Assembly: GCA_002469525.1 (NCBI GenBank)
Contig: DKME01000136.1
Coordinates: forward strand, 4,428-22,605
Origin: Actinobacteria bacterium UBA7422
GTDB lineage: Bacteria > Actinomycetota > Actinomycetes > S36-B12
Length of the DNA stretch: 18,178 nucleotides
Direction of reading: 5' to 3'
Position numbers and translations under genes: made by a program. The notes beneath the pieces were generated by a model. That model ran no database searches. It worked only from the letters and a program-made list of their open reading frames with translations, and was not told the DNA's origin. Below are positions 6,237 to 13,616 of this stretch, in pieces (the stretch's first letter is position 1; each line of letters begins with the position of its first letter).

Positions 6237-7370
6237 TTATTCTCCCTCCGTTCGCAGCGAAACCGGGAGGGCGCGACCACTTAGTCCAGCCCACCAGTCG
6301 GGAAGCTCATCTAGGTTAGGAACCATTACTTCTTGCACACGATTTCGATACGCGATGAAACATGAGTTGTTCGACATCATGCGGACAATGATTTCTTCAG
6401 TGTTGTAGGGCTCCCCGGGGTCGTAGCCGAAAGCACTGATAGCAAATACTCGAATCGGTCCGGAATGCGTACCAACGATTATCCGTTCACCGGGATACTC
6501 GGCCATAATCCTTTGGATCCCTGCCCAAAACCTGCGCACGGTTGCCGAAGGTGGTTCAAAGTTGAGCATGGGAATCTGAGTCCACAGTGTGATCGGATCT
6601 GCTCCACCTGCCTGGGTGCTCCAGAAACGATCCATCTCGACCAGCCACGTCGGTCGATCACCCATGGCCACCCGTTCGTACTTTTCCATTTCCTTTTTGT
6701 ATAAACGAAATGCCCCTGTCACATCTCGTAAACCTTCAGGAGTCCAAACCTGAAAATTGCGAAACTCTGGCATCGCCGTTACTTCACTGATTTCTGCCGT
6801 TCGATCCCACATGGTCAGACCATCGAGCAAACCTTTGCGAATTCCCTCAGACGTTTGTCGAGCCCTGTTGGTATCCGCGCAGACGATTCTGATTCGGTCA
6901 CCGTTTTTAATACTCTTGCTGATGTCAAAACCACGGCGGTGTACTTGCCAACTGCCCAGCGGGGTCAATCCGCTTTCAGTGGAATAGCCCTGGGTTTCAC
7001 CATGTCGAATGATGTGGACTTGAGTAGTGAGTAGTGCCCCCGCTTGCTCTGGAGACTCAGGAACGATTTCTTTCGTTTTTGTTATTCGTGAGTACGCGTT
7101 TGTGACACCTAGATCATGACCCTCCCACATTGGGACGTGCTCTTCCAATGGATTCGCACCACTTTTTCGGTCGCGGAATCGGCGCAAATACAGCGGGGTG
7201 GACTCAGTTCGATCGAGATCCAACATCTCAGCGGTCGGCGCTTGAACTCCTCTCGCCTCGCGCTCGAGGTAGCGCTGCAAATAGCCAGGCGGGTCAGTGC
7301 GGTCCATGCGCGGGAGGGCAGAGCGCGTGGCGCTCCCAGTCGGCTGCGAGGTTGAATCTTTAGTCGCCAT
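6237..7370 (-). CDS. Histidine phosphatase (phosphoglycerate mutase-like) with a repeat-bearing N-terminal extension
   Basis: This 377-residue cytoplasmic protein has a histidine-phosphatase domain from about residue 116. The catalytic motif is IIRHGETQ (His123), with NRARQTSE (about 168-175) and the second histidine His302 in GTHSGPIR. These enzymes form a phosphohistidine and hydrolyse phosphomonoesters. The first ~115 residues are extra and charged. They contain two similar segments, residues 23-37 and 53-68, of the form DRT(D/E)..P.YL.R(Y/F)..R. It sits immediately upstream of the two phosphotransferase subunits (ATP-grasp start two bases after its stop) and 7 bases after the second dioxygenase. 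This suggests that it removes the phosphate from an oxidised aryl phosphate, the role given to the phosphohydrolase CreD in the Corynebacterium cresol pathway. I cannot tell whether it is homologous to CreD. The start has AGGAAA upstream. Confidence 0.85.
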   Translation of the reverse strand: MATKDSTSQPTGSATRSALPRMDRTDPPGYLQRYLEREARGVQAPTAEMLDLDRTESTPLYLRRFRDRKSGANPLEEHVPMWEGHDLGVTNAYSRITKTKEIVPESPEQAGALLTTQVHIIRHGETQGYSTESGLTPLGSWQVHRRGFDISKSIKNGDRIRIVCADTNRARQTSEGIRKGLLDGLTMWDRTAEISEVTAMPEFRNFQVWTPEGLRDVTGAFRLYKKEMEKYERVAMGDRPTWLVEMDRFWSTQAGGADPITLWTQIPMLNFEPPSATVRRFWAGIQRIMAEYPGERIIVGTHSGPIRVFAISAFGYDPGEPYNTEEIIVRMMSNNSCFIAYRNRVQEVMVPNLDELPDWWAGLSGRALPVSLRTEGE

Positions 7371-7377
7371 GATTTTC

Positions 7378-8289
7378 CTAACTGTGAACCGTGAGGAACT
7401 TTTGGTTCACCACGCCGTCGTAATAGAAAATTGCTCGTCCCATTTCAGCCTCGGTCCAAGTAACGGGTGGTTCGTCATGATCTACGTAGTAACCACCGGT
7501 AAAAGTCTCGTTACGGTTGCCCGCGGGATCGAAGAAGTACAAACAATGCCCGCGAGTTGCACCGTGTCGCGTGGGATTCGTTTCAATGTTCACACCGTGG
7601 TACGCCAAAATATCTGCAGCATCACGGATTGCGGTCCAATCTTCAACGTAATAGGCGAAGTGATGCAAACCTTTGTCTTGTCCAGTTACCAGTGCAATGT
7701 CGTGTGACTGATTCGAATGCTCGAGCCACGTTGCTACCTGGAAACCGTCGTCACCCAACACTTGCTCTGTCATGTGGAAGCCGAGAGCACCTTCAAGAAA
7801 TTTAGTGTTAACCCCAACGTCTTCACACGTCAGAAAAATATGGTCAATCCGAGGGGGTGCAATCCCGACCATTCCAAGAGGTTTGGGTGGCGGGTTAGTC
7901 AGTGGAAGCAAATTCCCCACCTGGTCCATGCCATAAGTGAGTTCCATCTCGTGGCCACTGGGCAATTCGAAACGGATCGAAGAACCACTGCCCGGGCCAG
8001 CCTGTCCAGGATTCAACCTGTCGACCTGCACTCCGACTGCTTCCAGTTTTTCCTGATAGTAATCAAGATCTTCGAGGAACTGCAGCTTCCAACCCATCCG
8101 AACCAACCCATAGGTTGGAGCGCTCTGCAGGATTACTGAGTGATGCTGATGTTCATCCCAACATTTAAGGAATACGCGGTCCCCTTCGCGAGCGGTTTCG
8201 AACATACCCACAACCTCGCTGTAGTAGGCCGTGGCTAACTCGAGATCCGGCACCCGAATCTCAACATGAGATAAACGAAGAATTGCCAT
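7378..8289 (-). CDS. dmpB: Catechol 2,3-dioxygenase (XylE type), copy 2
   Basis: This 303-residue, two-module vicinal-oxygen-chelate protein is the length of XylE/DmpB. Iron ligands can be placed at His150 (PPRIDHIFLT), His209 or His210 (KGLHHFAYY) and Glu261 (NRNETFTGG). The C-terminus follows XylE closely: YFFDPAGNRNE, then PPVTWTEAEMGRAIFYYDGVVNQKF. It cleaves catechol or alkylcatechols next to the hydroxyls, giving 2-hydroxymuconic semialdehyde or its analogue. It begins 16 bases after the stop of the first copy. The two copies align along their whole length but differ at many positions, so the duplication is not recent. Ribosome binding is weak (AAGGCGG well upstream of the ATG). It is the second gene of the minus-strand operon. 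Which copy prefers which catechol cannot be read from sequence. Confidence 0.92.
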   Translation of the reverse strand: MAILRLSHVEIRVPDLELATAYYSEVVGMFETAREGDRVFLKCWDEHQHHSVILQSAPTYGLVRMGWKLQFLEDLDYYQEKLEAVGVQVDRLNPGQAGPGSGSSIRFELPSGHEMELTYGMDQVGNLLPLTNPPPKPLGMVGIAPPRIDHIFLTCEDVGVNTKFLEGALGFHMTEQVLGDDGFQVATWLEHSNQSHDIALVTGQDKGLHHFAYYVEDWTAIRDAADILAYHGVNIETNPTRHGATRGHCLYFFDPAGNRNETFTGGYYVDHDEPPVTWTEAEMGRAIFYYDGVVNQKFLTVHS

Positions 8290-8305
8290 GTGAACTTTTT
8301 CCGCC

Positions 8306-9214
8306 TTACGTGTGAACGTTCATGAATCGCTGATTGAGTTCGCCCTCATAGTAAAAAATTGCACGTCCGATTTGATCCTCGGTCCACGTAATCGTGGGAA
8401 AGTCTGGGTCAGGCCGGTAACCACCCGTGAAAACTTCATTGCGAGTGCCCAGCGGATCAAAAAAGTAGATCGTGTTTCCACGTGTAATTCCGTGACGGGT
8501 TGGGCCCACATCAATTTGAATTCCGTTGTAGGCCAGAACATCGGCTGACCGGCGGACGTGATCCCAATCGTCTAACCACCAAGCAAAGTGGTGAAGACCA
8601 CCGTTCTTACCACTGACAATTGCCAAATCATGCGGGCTGTGCGAGACCTCCATCCAGACTGCTGACTGGTGTCCCTGGCCGTCCAAGAGTTGCTCGGTAA
8701 TTCTAAATCCAAAAACATCCTGGTAAAACTTTGCCGAGTCACCCACTTCTTCTGCCGTAACTAATACGTGGTCAAGCCGAGGCGGCGCAATGCCCTTCAG
8801 CCCTTCTACGGTGAGCGAGGGGTTAACAAGGGTCGTTGCCCGACCCACCATTTCAAGGTCGTGAACGAGCTCCATGGTTTGACCCGAGGGGGTCTCGAAT
8901 CGAATTGATTCCCCTTGACCCACGTGGTCGCCCTTTGAAACCCGTCGCACGGGGAACCCATATTTCGTCACCTTGTTTTCGAAATTGGATAGGTCGTCTT
9001 CTCGGTCTACTTTGAAAGACATTTGTTCAAAGCCAACTCGCGGACCATAAATCAACCGAAGCGAATGGTGATTGGGTTCGTCCCAACACTTGAGATAGAC
9101 CGAGTTTTCGTCGCGTTCGGTCTCGATCAGACCAATCACCTCTGTGTAGTAGGCGGTCGCAAGATCCAGATCAGTGACCGTTACGTCGACATGGGCTAGA
9201 CGTTGCAGTCCCAT
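8306..9214 (-). CDS. dmpB: Catechol 2,3-dioxygenase (XylE type), copy 1
   Basis: This is the first gene of the minus-strand operon: a 302-residue extradiol dioxygenase with two VOC modules. Iron ligands appear at His149 (PPRLDHVLVT), His208 or His209 (GGLHHFAWW) and Glu260 (TRNEVFTGG). Catalytic-site motifs GPTRHGITRG and YFFDPLGTRNE match XylE. The ATG at 9214 is chosen because GGAG lies 5 bases before it and because MGLQRLAHVDV aligns with MAILRLSHVEI of the neighbouring copy; a GTG at 9220 is the alternative. It performs Fe(II)- and O2-dependent meta-cleavage of a catechol. The tandem arrangement suggests that the two enzymes divide the work on different substituted catechols or buffer suicide inactivation; either is inference. 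Confidence 0.92.
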   Translation of the reverse strand: MGLQRLAHVDVTVTDLDLATAYYTEVIGLIETERDENSVYLKCWDEPNHHSLRLIYGPRVGFEQMSFKVDREDDLSNFENKVTKYGFPVRRVSKGDHVGQGESIRFETPSGQTMELVHDLEMVGRATTLVNPSLTVEGLKGIAPPRLDHVLVTAEEVGDSAKFYQDVFGFRITEQLLDGQGHQSAVWMEVSHSPHDLAIVSGKNGGLHHFAWWLDDWDHVRRSADVLAYNGIQIDVGPTRHGITRGNTIYFFDPLGTRNEVFTGGYRPDPDFPTITWTEDQIGRAIFYYEGELNQRFMNVHT

Positions 9215-9355
9215 TTTCACTCCACTTCCTCAACGCTTTGAGCTAACCGATTTGGGTTAACTCACATGTGTTGAAGCGGACGTTAGAACGATTGTGTCCC
9301 GCATGGAAGCACATTGTCCCATCTAGAGGAACACTTCCTGCTAACGTCCTGCCGC
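9215..9355. promoter_or_regulatory. Divergent promoter/operator region between the two operons
   Basis: This interval separates the two divergent transcription units and should hold both promoters. I could not place convincing -35/-10 boxes. Two inverted repeats stand out. TAACC (9244-9248) and GGTTA (9255-9259) are separated by six bases. AGGAA-CAC-TTCCT (9327-9339) is a perfect dyad whose GGAA...TTCC arms recall IclR-family operators, though the spacing differs from the classical E. coli IclR site. The IclR gene two cistrons downstream is the natural candidate to bind here. The second dyad lies in the + strand leader if the unknown protein starts at ATG 9356, or inside the coding sequence if it starts at TTG 9314. 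Confidence 0.55.
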
Positions 9356-10030
9356 ATGGGAGCTGAGTTCTCGCAAACTGCGCCAGAAGACATGCGCACT
9401 GCTATGGCTGTCTACATTCGAGCCAGCCACCAGGCATACGTGGACGCCTGCGCTTACCTCGCACCTGCTGATCGTCTCCGATTACCACTCTTTGCTGCTC
9501 CTCAATTCACCGTCACCGCTATTGGAACCCGATACCTTCACGTTGTTGGTACTCAGGAGATTTTGCCGGCACCACAGGGCCATGAAGTCAGCATGGATGA
9601 CAGTGTCGGGGACCTACATTGGGTGCTGCGGTTCTATGACCCAACCGTGATTCCCAACTTAGGCATGATCGACGAAACTGACGGCCCGGCGATCATTGAA
9701 GTTCAGGACGCTCTAGGGCTGCGGTCGACCCTGTATCACCTGAGCATTCCACCGGGCAGCGATCTGAGTGCTCACCACGCACAGCACGCGGGGACGGGAC
9801 TTGCGCATTCCCACGCCGCCGCAATTCGGGACTTTGACACCATAGCGGCCCTCGCACCGCACAAGACACAGTTAGTTTTAGAGATGAACTCTGCATTCGT
9901 CAACAACTTAAGCAATGCGCACGCACTCCTTGCGCGGGCAATCGATCCTCGCCTTGACACTGACTCACTTGACTTTGTCATGGTTCGTAAGGACTTGATC
10001 AAGGGACTGCGGGGTGCCGGTAATGGATGA
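9356..10030 (+). CDS. Unrecognised protein with a histidine-rich segment, first gene of the + operon
   Basis: This is a soluble-looking protein of 224 residues (238 if an in-frame TTG at 9314 is used). I do not recognise the family. It has no signal peptide or membrane helix. A segment around residues 140-153 reads HHAQHAGTGLAHSH, a cluster of five histidines that could bind metal. The N-terminal third is helical-looking and rich in Ala, and the middle (about 85-130) looks like beta strands. It overlaps the IclR gene by 8 bases and so is co-expressed with the regulator and the lower-pathway genes. Neither start has a strong ribosome binding site; GGAAG precedes the TTG. A role in sensing, transport or an accessory catabolic step cannot be separated on present evidence. 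Confidence 0.65.
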   Translation: MGAEFSQTAPEDMRTAMAVYIRASHQAYVDACAYLAPADRLRLPLFAAPQFTVTAIGTRYLHVVGTQEILPAPQGHEVSMDDSVGDLHWVLRFYDPTVIPNLGMIDETDGPAIIEVQDALGLRSTLYHLSIPPGSDLSAHHAQHAGTGLAHSHAAAIRDFDTIAALAPHKTQLVLEMNSAFVNNLSNAHALLARAIDPRLDTDSLDFVMVRKDLIKGLRGAGNG

Positions 10031-10823
10031 TCCTGTGCGTCGATCCCACTCCACTCTTTCCAGTGTCTCGAATGCCGCGCGACTTCTCAAAGAGTACTCA
10101 AAAGGAAATCGTGATATCGGCGTGACCGAACTTTCACGTCGACTTGGAATTGGAAAAAGCACTGCTCACCGACTAGTAAATACCCTTGCTTCAGAAGGGA
10201 TTTTGGAGCAAGACCCGCACACGGGCACCTACCGTTTGGGGCTGGTCATGTACGAACTCGGAGCCTCGGTATCCCTGCATGCTGACTTACACGAAGCGTG
10301 TAGTCCTGTGATCGACCACCTGCGCAATGCAACAAAAGAAACGGTCCAGATTGCTGTTCTAGACGGGCGTGAAGTTGTTTACGTTGAACGGCGGGAAAGT
10401 CAGCAGACGCTTCGACTTTTCGGCCGCGTTGGTTTTCGCAATGACGCCCACTGCACCAGCACCGGCAAACTATTATTAGCAAGTTTGCAACCACATGCGC
10501 TTGAGGTGACTCTCAATGGGTGGCGACTCAAGCCGCATACCCCGCACACGATCATACGAATTGACCTTCTTCGCGCCGAACTCAGCGAGGTTCGCAGGAA
10601 GGGCTGGGCCGAAAACATAAATGAGTCCGAAATGGGTGTTGCATCGGTAGCCGCACCGGTGCGAAACGGAATGGGTGAAGTAATTGCCGCAGTCTCTGTC
10701 GCCGGCCCCCTTCAAAGACTCACCGGAGACTCACTGCGTCGCTTCGCGCGGCCCTGCATAGACGCCGGTGTCGCAATTAGTCGTCGACTCGGTTACCACG
10801 ATAAATCCAAAGGAAGGCCATGA
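10023..10823 (+). CDS. IclR-family transcriptional regulator
   Basis: This is a 266-residue regulator. The N-terminal winged helix-turn-helix spans about residues 14-75, with GVTELSRRLGIGKSTAHRLV as the recognition region and a wing ending in TGTYRLGL. The C-terminal effector-binding domain includes CTSTGKLLLASL and the characteristic GWAENINESEMGVASVAAPV stretch. IclR proteins commonly control aromatic-degradation operons, as activators or repressors, in response to a pathway aromatic. Divergent operons around 9215-9355 make that interval its likely target. ATG 10023 is preferred over GTG 10014 because CGGGGTG sits about 6 bases upstream. It overlaps the preceding gene by 8 bases, and its stop overlaps the next start (ATGATGA). 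Confidence 0.93.
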   Translation: MDDPVRRSHSTLSSVSNAARLLKEYSKGNRDIGVTELSRRLGIGKSTAHRLVNTLASEGILEQDPHTGTYRLGLVMYELGASVSLHADLHEACSPVIDHLRNATKETVQIAVLDGREVVYVERRESQQTLRLFGRVGFRNDAHCTSTGKLLLASLQPHALEVTLNGWRLKPHTPHTIIRIDLLRAELSEVRRKGWAENINESEMGVASVAAPVRNGMGEVIAAVSVAGPLQRLTGDSLRRFARPCIDAGVAISRRLGYHDKSKGRP

Positions 10824-11614
10824 TGAAACTTAGTTCTGATCAGAGTGCCGCAATGGCACTCGCTTTGCTCAATGCTCGTGCATCACTCATTGCAATACCG
10901 CCATTCACGGAATCCGATCCCGAACTCGGTGTTGCGGAGGGATACGCGATTCAACAACACCTTTTGGCACTGCTCCTTGAGCAGGGTGAGACGCTCGCGG
11001 GTTACAAACTGGGACTGACATCACTTCCCATGCAAGAACTCCTCGGTGTCGACCAACCAGATTTCGGTCCCATATTTTCCTCAACGATCTACCGTGACGG
11101 CGCAACCGTTTCGGTGAGCGATTTCATCGCACCTCGAGTCGAGGCGGAGATCGCGGTTGTTCTCAAAAAAGACTTAACCGGACCGCACTGCACCCCCGCG
11201 CAGGTGTATCAAGCAACTGATGGTTTGCTTGCAGCGATCGAAATCGTTGACTCCAGAATCACCGACTGGAAGATAAAAATCGCGGACACGATTGCCGACC
11301 TGGCAAGCGGCGGTGCGATTGCCCTAAGTAGCACCCTCATTCCGGTTGATGCGTGCGATCCTCGACTGATCGGCATGGTATTCACTAAAAACGGAGAAAT
11401 TATTGCAACCGGAGCCGGGGCAGCAGCGTTAGGGGACCCACTTGCTGCCGTCGCCTGGCTCGCTAACACGCTAGCTCCTTTGGGAGTCACCTTGCGCTCT
11501 GGAAGCGTGATCATGACCGGAGCGCTCCACGCCATGGCTCCGATCTCCCCCGGTGACACTTTTCGCGCAGAATTTGCGCACCTAGGACCAATCACGCTCC
11601 GAATAGCCGAATAA
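10820..11614 (+). CDS. dmpE: 2-hydroxypenta-2,4-dienoate (2-oxopent-4-enoate) hydratase
   Basis: This 264-residue member of the MhpD/DmpE family adds water to 2-hydroxypenta-2,4-dienoate, giving 4-hydroxy-2-oxovalerate. Family motifs are GYKLGLTS (Lys63), APRVEAEIAVVL with metal-binding Glu108 and Glu110, and IEIVDSRITDWKIKIADTIADLASGG beginning at about 140 with Glu141. The ADTIADLASGG signature is that of hydratases and separates this copy from the decarboxylase-like copies at 806-1588 and 13613-14386. It starts inside the IclR stop and is preceded by AAAGGAAGG. It hands its product to the aldolase encoded two genes on. A 59-base gap follows before the next gene. Confidence 0.93.
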   Translation: MMKLSSDQSAAMALALLNARASLIAIPPFTESDPELGVAEGYAIQQHLLALLLEQGETLAGYKLGLTSLPMQELLGVDQPDFGPIFSSTIYRDGATVSVSDFIAPRVEAEIAVVLKKDLTGPHCTPAQVYQATDGLLAAIEIVDSRITDWKIKIADTIADLASGGAIALSSTLIPVDACDPRLIGMVFTKNGEIIATGAGAAALGDPLAAVAWLANTLAPLGVTLRSGSVIMTGALHAMAPISPGDTFRAEFAHLGPITLRIAE

Positions 11615-11673
11615 CAGAACAACCAGACAATATAAGTAGCACGCCGTCTCACAGCGATAGAAGGGAAATATTC

Positions 11674-12585
11674 ATGCGATGTGCCATCATCGGCTCCGGA
11701 AATATTGGAACGGACCTCATGGTCAAAATGATGCGAAGTGACGTTCTCGATCTCGTTGCACTTGTAGGTATCGACCCCGACAGTGACGGGCTTGCAAGGG
11801 CTCACGCTTTAGGACTCGAAGCGCCGCACAGCGGCCCCGAGTGGGTCCTGGAAAACGCAAAAAATCTTGACATGATTTTTGACGCCACAAGTGCCTATGT
11901 TCACGTTCGTCATTACAAGCAATACGCGGCCGCTGGGATAACGGCCGTCGACCTTACTCCCGCTGCTCGTGGGCCGAAAGTGATCCCTGCTGTAAATCTT
12001 TATGAACACCTTGATGCACCAAATGTCAACATGGTGACCTGCGGAGGGCAGGCGACCACGCCCATGGTTTACGCCATCCGTCGAGCCATCGAGGAACTCC
12101 CCTACGCCGAAATGGTTTCCACGGTTGCTTCAAAATCCGCCGGCCCCGGCACCAGACAAAATATTGATGAATTTACAAAAACAACGTCCACCGCATTACG
12201 CGAGATTGGGGGTGCGGTTCATAGCAAGGCGATCATGGTGCTTAACCCGGCAGAACCACCAATCATGATGCGCAACACCGTTTTCGCGGCGATACCAGAA
12301 GGCTCCGACCATGCTGCGATTTTGGAATCGGTGCACGAAATGGTTGCGGGGGTTTCACAATATGTACCCGGCTACCGTCTAAAAAATGCGCCTGTCATTG
12401 AAGAGGGTCCTTTTCACACACCCGGCGGGGTCGTTCCGCACCGTGCCGTAGTGCTGCTTGAGGTTGAAGGCGCCGGAGACTACCTACCTCCCTACGCGGG
12501 AAATCTCGACATCATGACTGCCGCCGCGATGCGCGTCGGGGAAGCAATCGCTCAATCACGTAAAGAAAAGGAGGCCTCAGCGTGA
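11674..12585 (+). CDS. dmpF: Acetaldehyde dehydrogenase (acylating)
   Basis: This 303-residue protein converts acetaldehyde, CoA and NAD+ to acetyl-CoA. The Rossmann motif is AIIGSGNIGTDL (4-15), and the catalytic cysteine is Cys123 in MVTCGGQATTP. In this family it forms a complex with the 4-hydroxy-2-oxovalerate aldolase and receives acetaldehyde through a channel. The aldolase gene follows directly, with a GTG start overlapping this stop by 4 bases. The start is supported by AGAAGGGAAA about 6 bases upstream. Length and motifs are fully typical of DmpF/MhpF/BphJ. Confidence 0.96.
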   Translation: MRCAIIGSGNIGTDLMVKMMRSDVLDLVALVGIDPDSDGLARAHALGLEAPHSGPEWVLENAKNLDMIFDATSAYVHVRHYKQYAAAGITAVDLTPAARGPKVIPAVNLYEHLDAPNVNMVTCGGQATTPMVYAIRRAIEELPYAEMVSTVASKSAGPGTRQNIDEFTKTTSTALREIGGAVHSKAIMVLNPAEPPIMMRNTVFAAIPEGSDHAAILESVHEMVAGVSQYVPGYRLKNAPVIEEGPFHTPGGVVPHRAVVLLEVEGAGDYLPPYAGNLDIMTAAAMRVGEAIAQSRKEKEASA

Positions 12586-13616
12586 CCACCACTACGCCTA
12601 CAACTGATTTCAGACTCATCGACTCAACATTGCGTGATGGTTCACACGCCATCAGTCACCAGTACGACACCAAAGACGTGATCGCGATCGTCAAAGGCCT
12701 TGATCGCGCTGGCGTTCAAGTAATTGAGATCGCTCACGGGGACGGACTCGGTGGCTCAAGTTTCAACTACGGCTTCTCCAAAGTCGACGAAAAGGAGTTG
12801 ATCGCCCAGGCCTGTGACGCGACCACCAACGCGAAAATCGCTTGCCTATTGCTTCCAGGAATTGGCCTTGCGGACGACCTGCGCGATGTTCACGAACTTG
12901 GTGTTGGCATGGCCAGAATCGCAACACATTGCACGGAAGCAGATATTAGCGAGCAGCACATCAAAACTTCCAAGGCTCTGGGCATGGAAACAATCGGCTT
13001 CATGATGATGGCACACATGAATAGCCCGGAAGGACTGGTCGAAGAGGCCCTCAAGATGCAGTCTTACGGGGCCGACGCAATTTATTTTGCAGATTCCGCG
13101 GGCGCCATGACAACCGAGGATGTACGTCGCCGCGTCAACGCACTGGTTAATGCCCTTGAAATTCCAATTGGCGTTCATGCACATAACAACCTGTCCATGG
13201 CTGTGGCGAACTCGATTGCCGCTTATGAGGAGGGTGCTAGGAACCTCGACGGAACAAGCGCGGGGCTCGGTGCGGGAGCAGGTAACTGTCCAACTGAAAT
13301 CCTGGCTGCCGTCTCCGATAAATACGGAATCACAACAGGGGTAGATGTTCTCGCTCTCATGGATGTCGCCGAGGAAGTCGTTCGTCCCTTGATGCCGCGC
13401 CAACAAGTCATTGACCGTGCAGGACTGATCCTGGGATACGCCGGGGTCTACGGCTCATTTCTCCTGCATTCACAGCGTGCCGCCGAACGCTACAACGTTT
13501 CCCAGGCTGACATTCTGTTGGAACTGGGCAGGCGGAAAGTTGTTGGTGGCCAGGAAGACATGATTATCGACGTCGCTCTCGAATTGGCCAAGAAGCACGC
13601 GGAGGCAGGGAAATGA
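12582..13616 (+). CDS. dmpG: 4-hydroxy-2-oxovalerate aldolase
   Basis: This 344-residue DmpG/BphI-type class II aldolase splits 4-hydroxy-2-oxovalerate into pyruvate and acetaldehyde. The N-terminal LIDSTLRDGSHA contains Arg18, metal-binding Asp19 and catalytic His22. Metal ligands His199 and His201 lie in GVHAHNN of the TIM barrel. The C-terminal part, from about 270, is the helical domain used for contact with the acylating dehydrogenase. The GTG start is preceded by AAAGGAGG and overlaps the dehydrogenase stop. The stop overlaps the next ATG (ATGA), so all three genes are translationally coupled. Confidence 0.96.
   Translation: MTTTTPTTDFRLIDSTLRDGSHAISHQYDTKDVIAIVKGLDRAGVQVIEIAHGDGLGGSSFNYGFSKVDEKELIAQACDATTNAKIACLLLPGIGLADDLRDVHELGVGMARIATHCTEADISEQHIKTSKALGMETIGFMMMAHMNSPEGLVEEALKMQSYGADAIYFADSAGAMTTEDVRRRVNALVNALEIPIGVHAHNNLSMAVANSIAAYEEGARNLDGTSAGLGAGAGNCPTEILAAVSDKYGITTGVDVLALMDVAEEVVRPLMPRQQVIDRAGLILGYAGVYGSFLLHSQRAAERYNVSQADILLELGRRKVVGGQEDMIIDVALELAKKHAEAGK

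Noticed and set aside
11209..11805. 198-codon minus-strand frame opposite the hydratase and the acetaldehyde dehydrogenase
   Set aside because: It covers the ends of two genes with clear motifs on the + strand; its translation has no domain and reflects codon-position bias.
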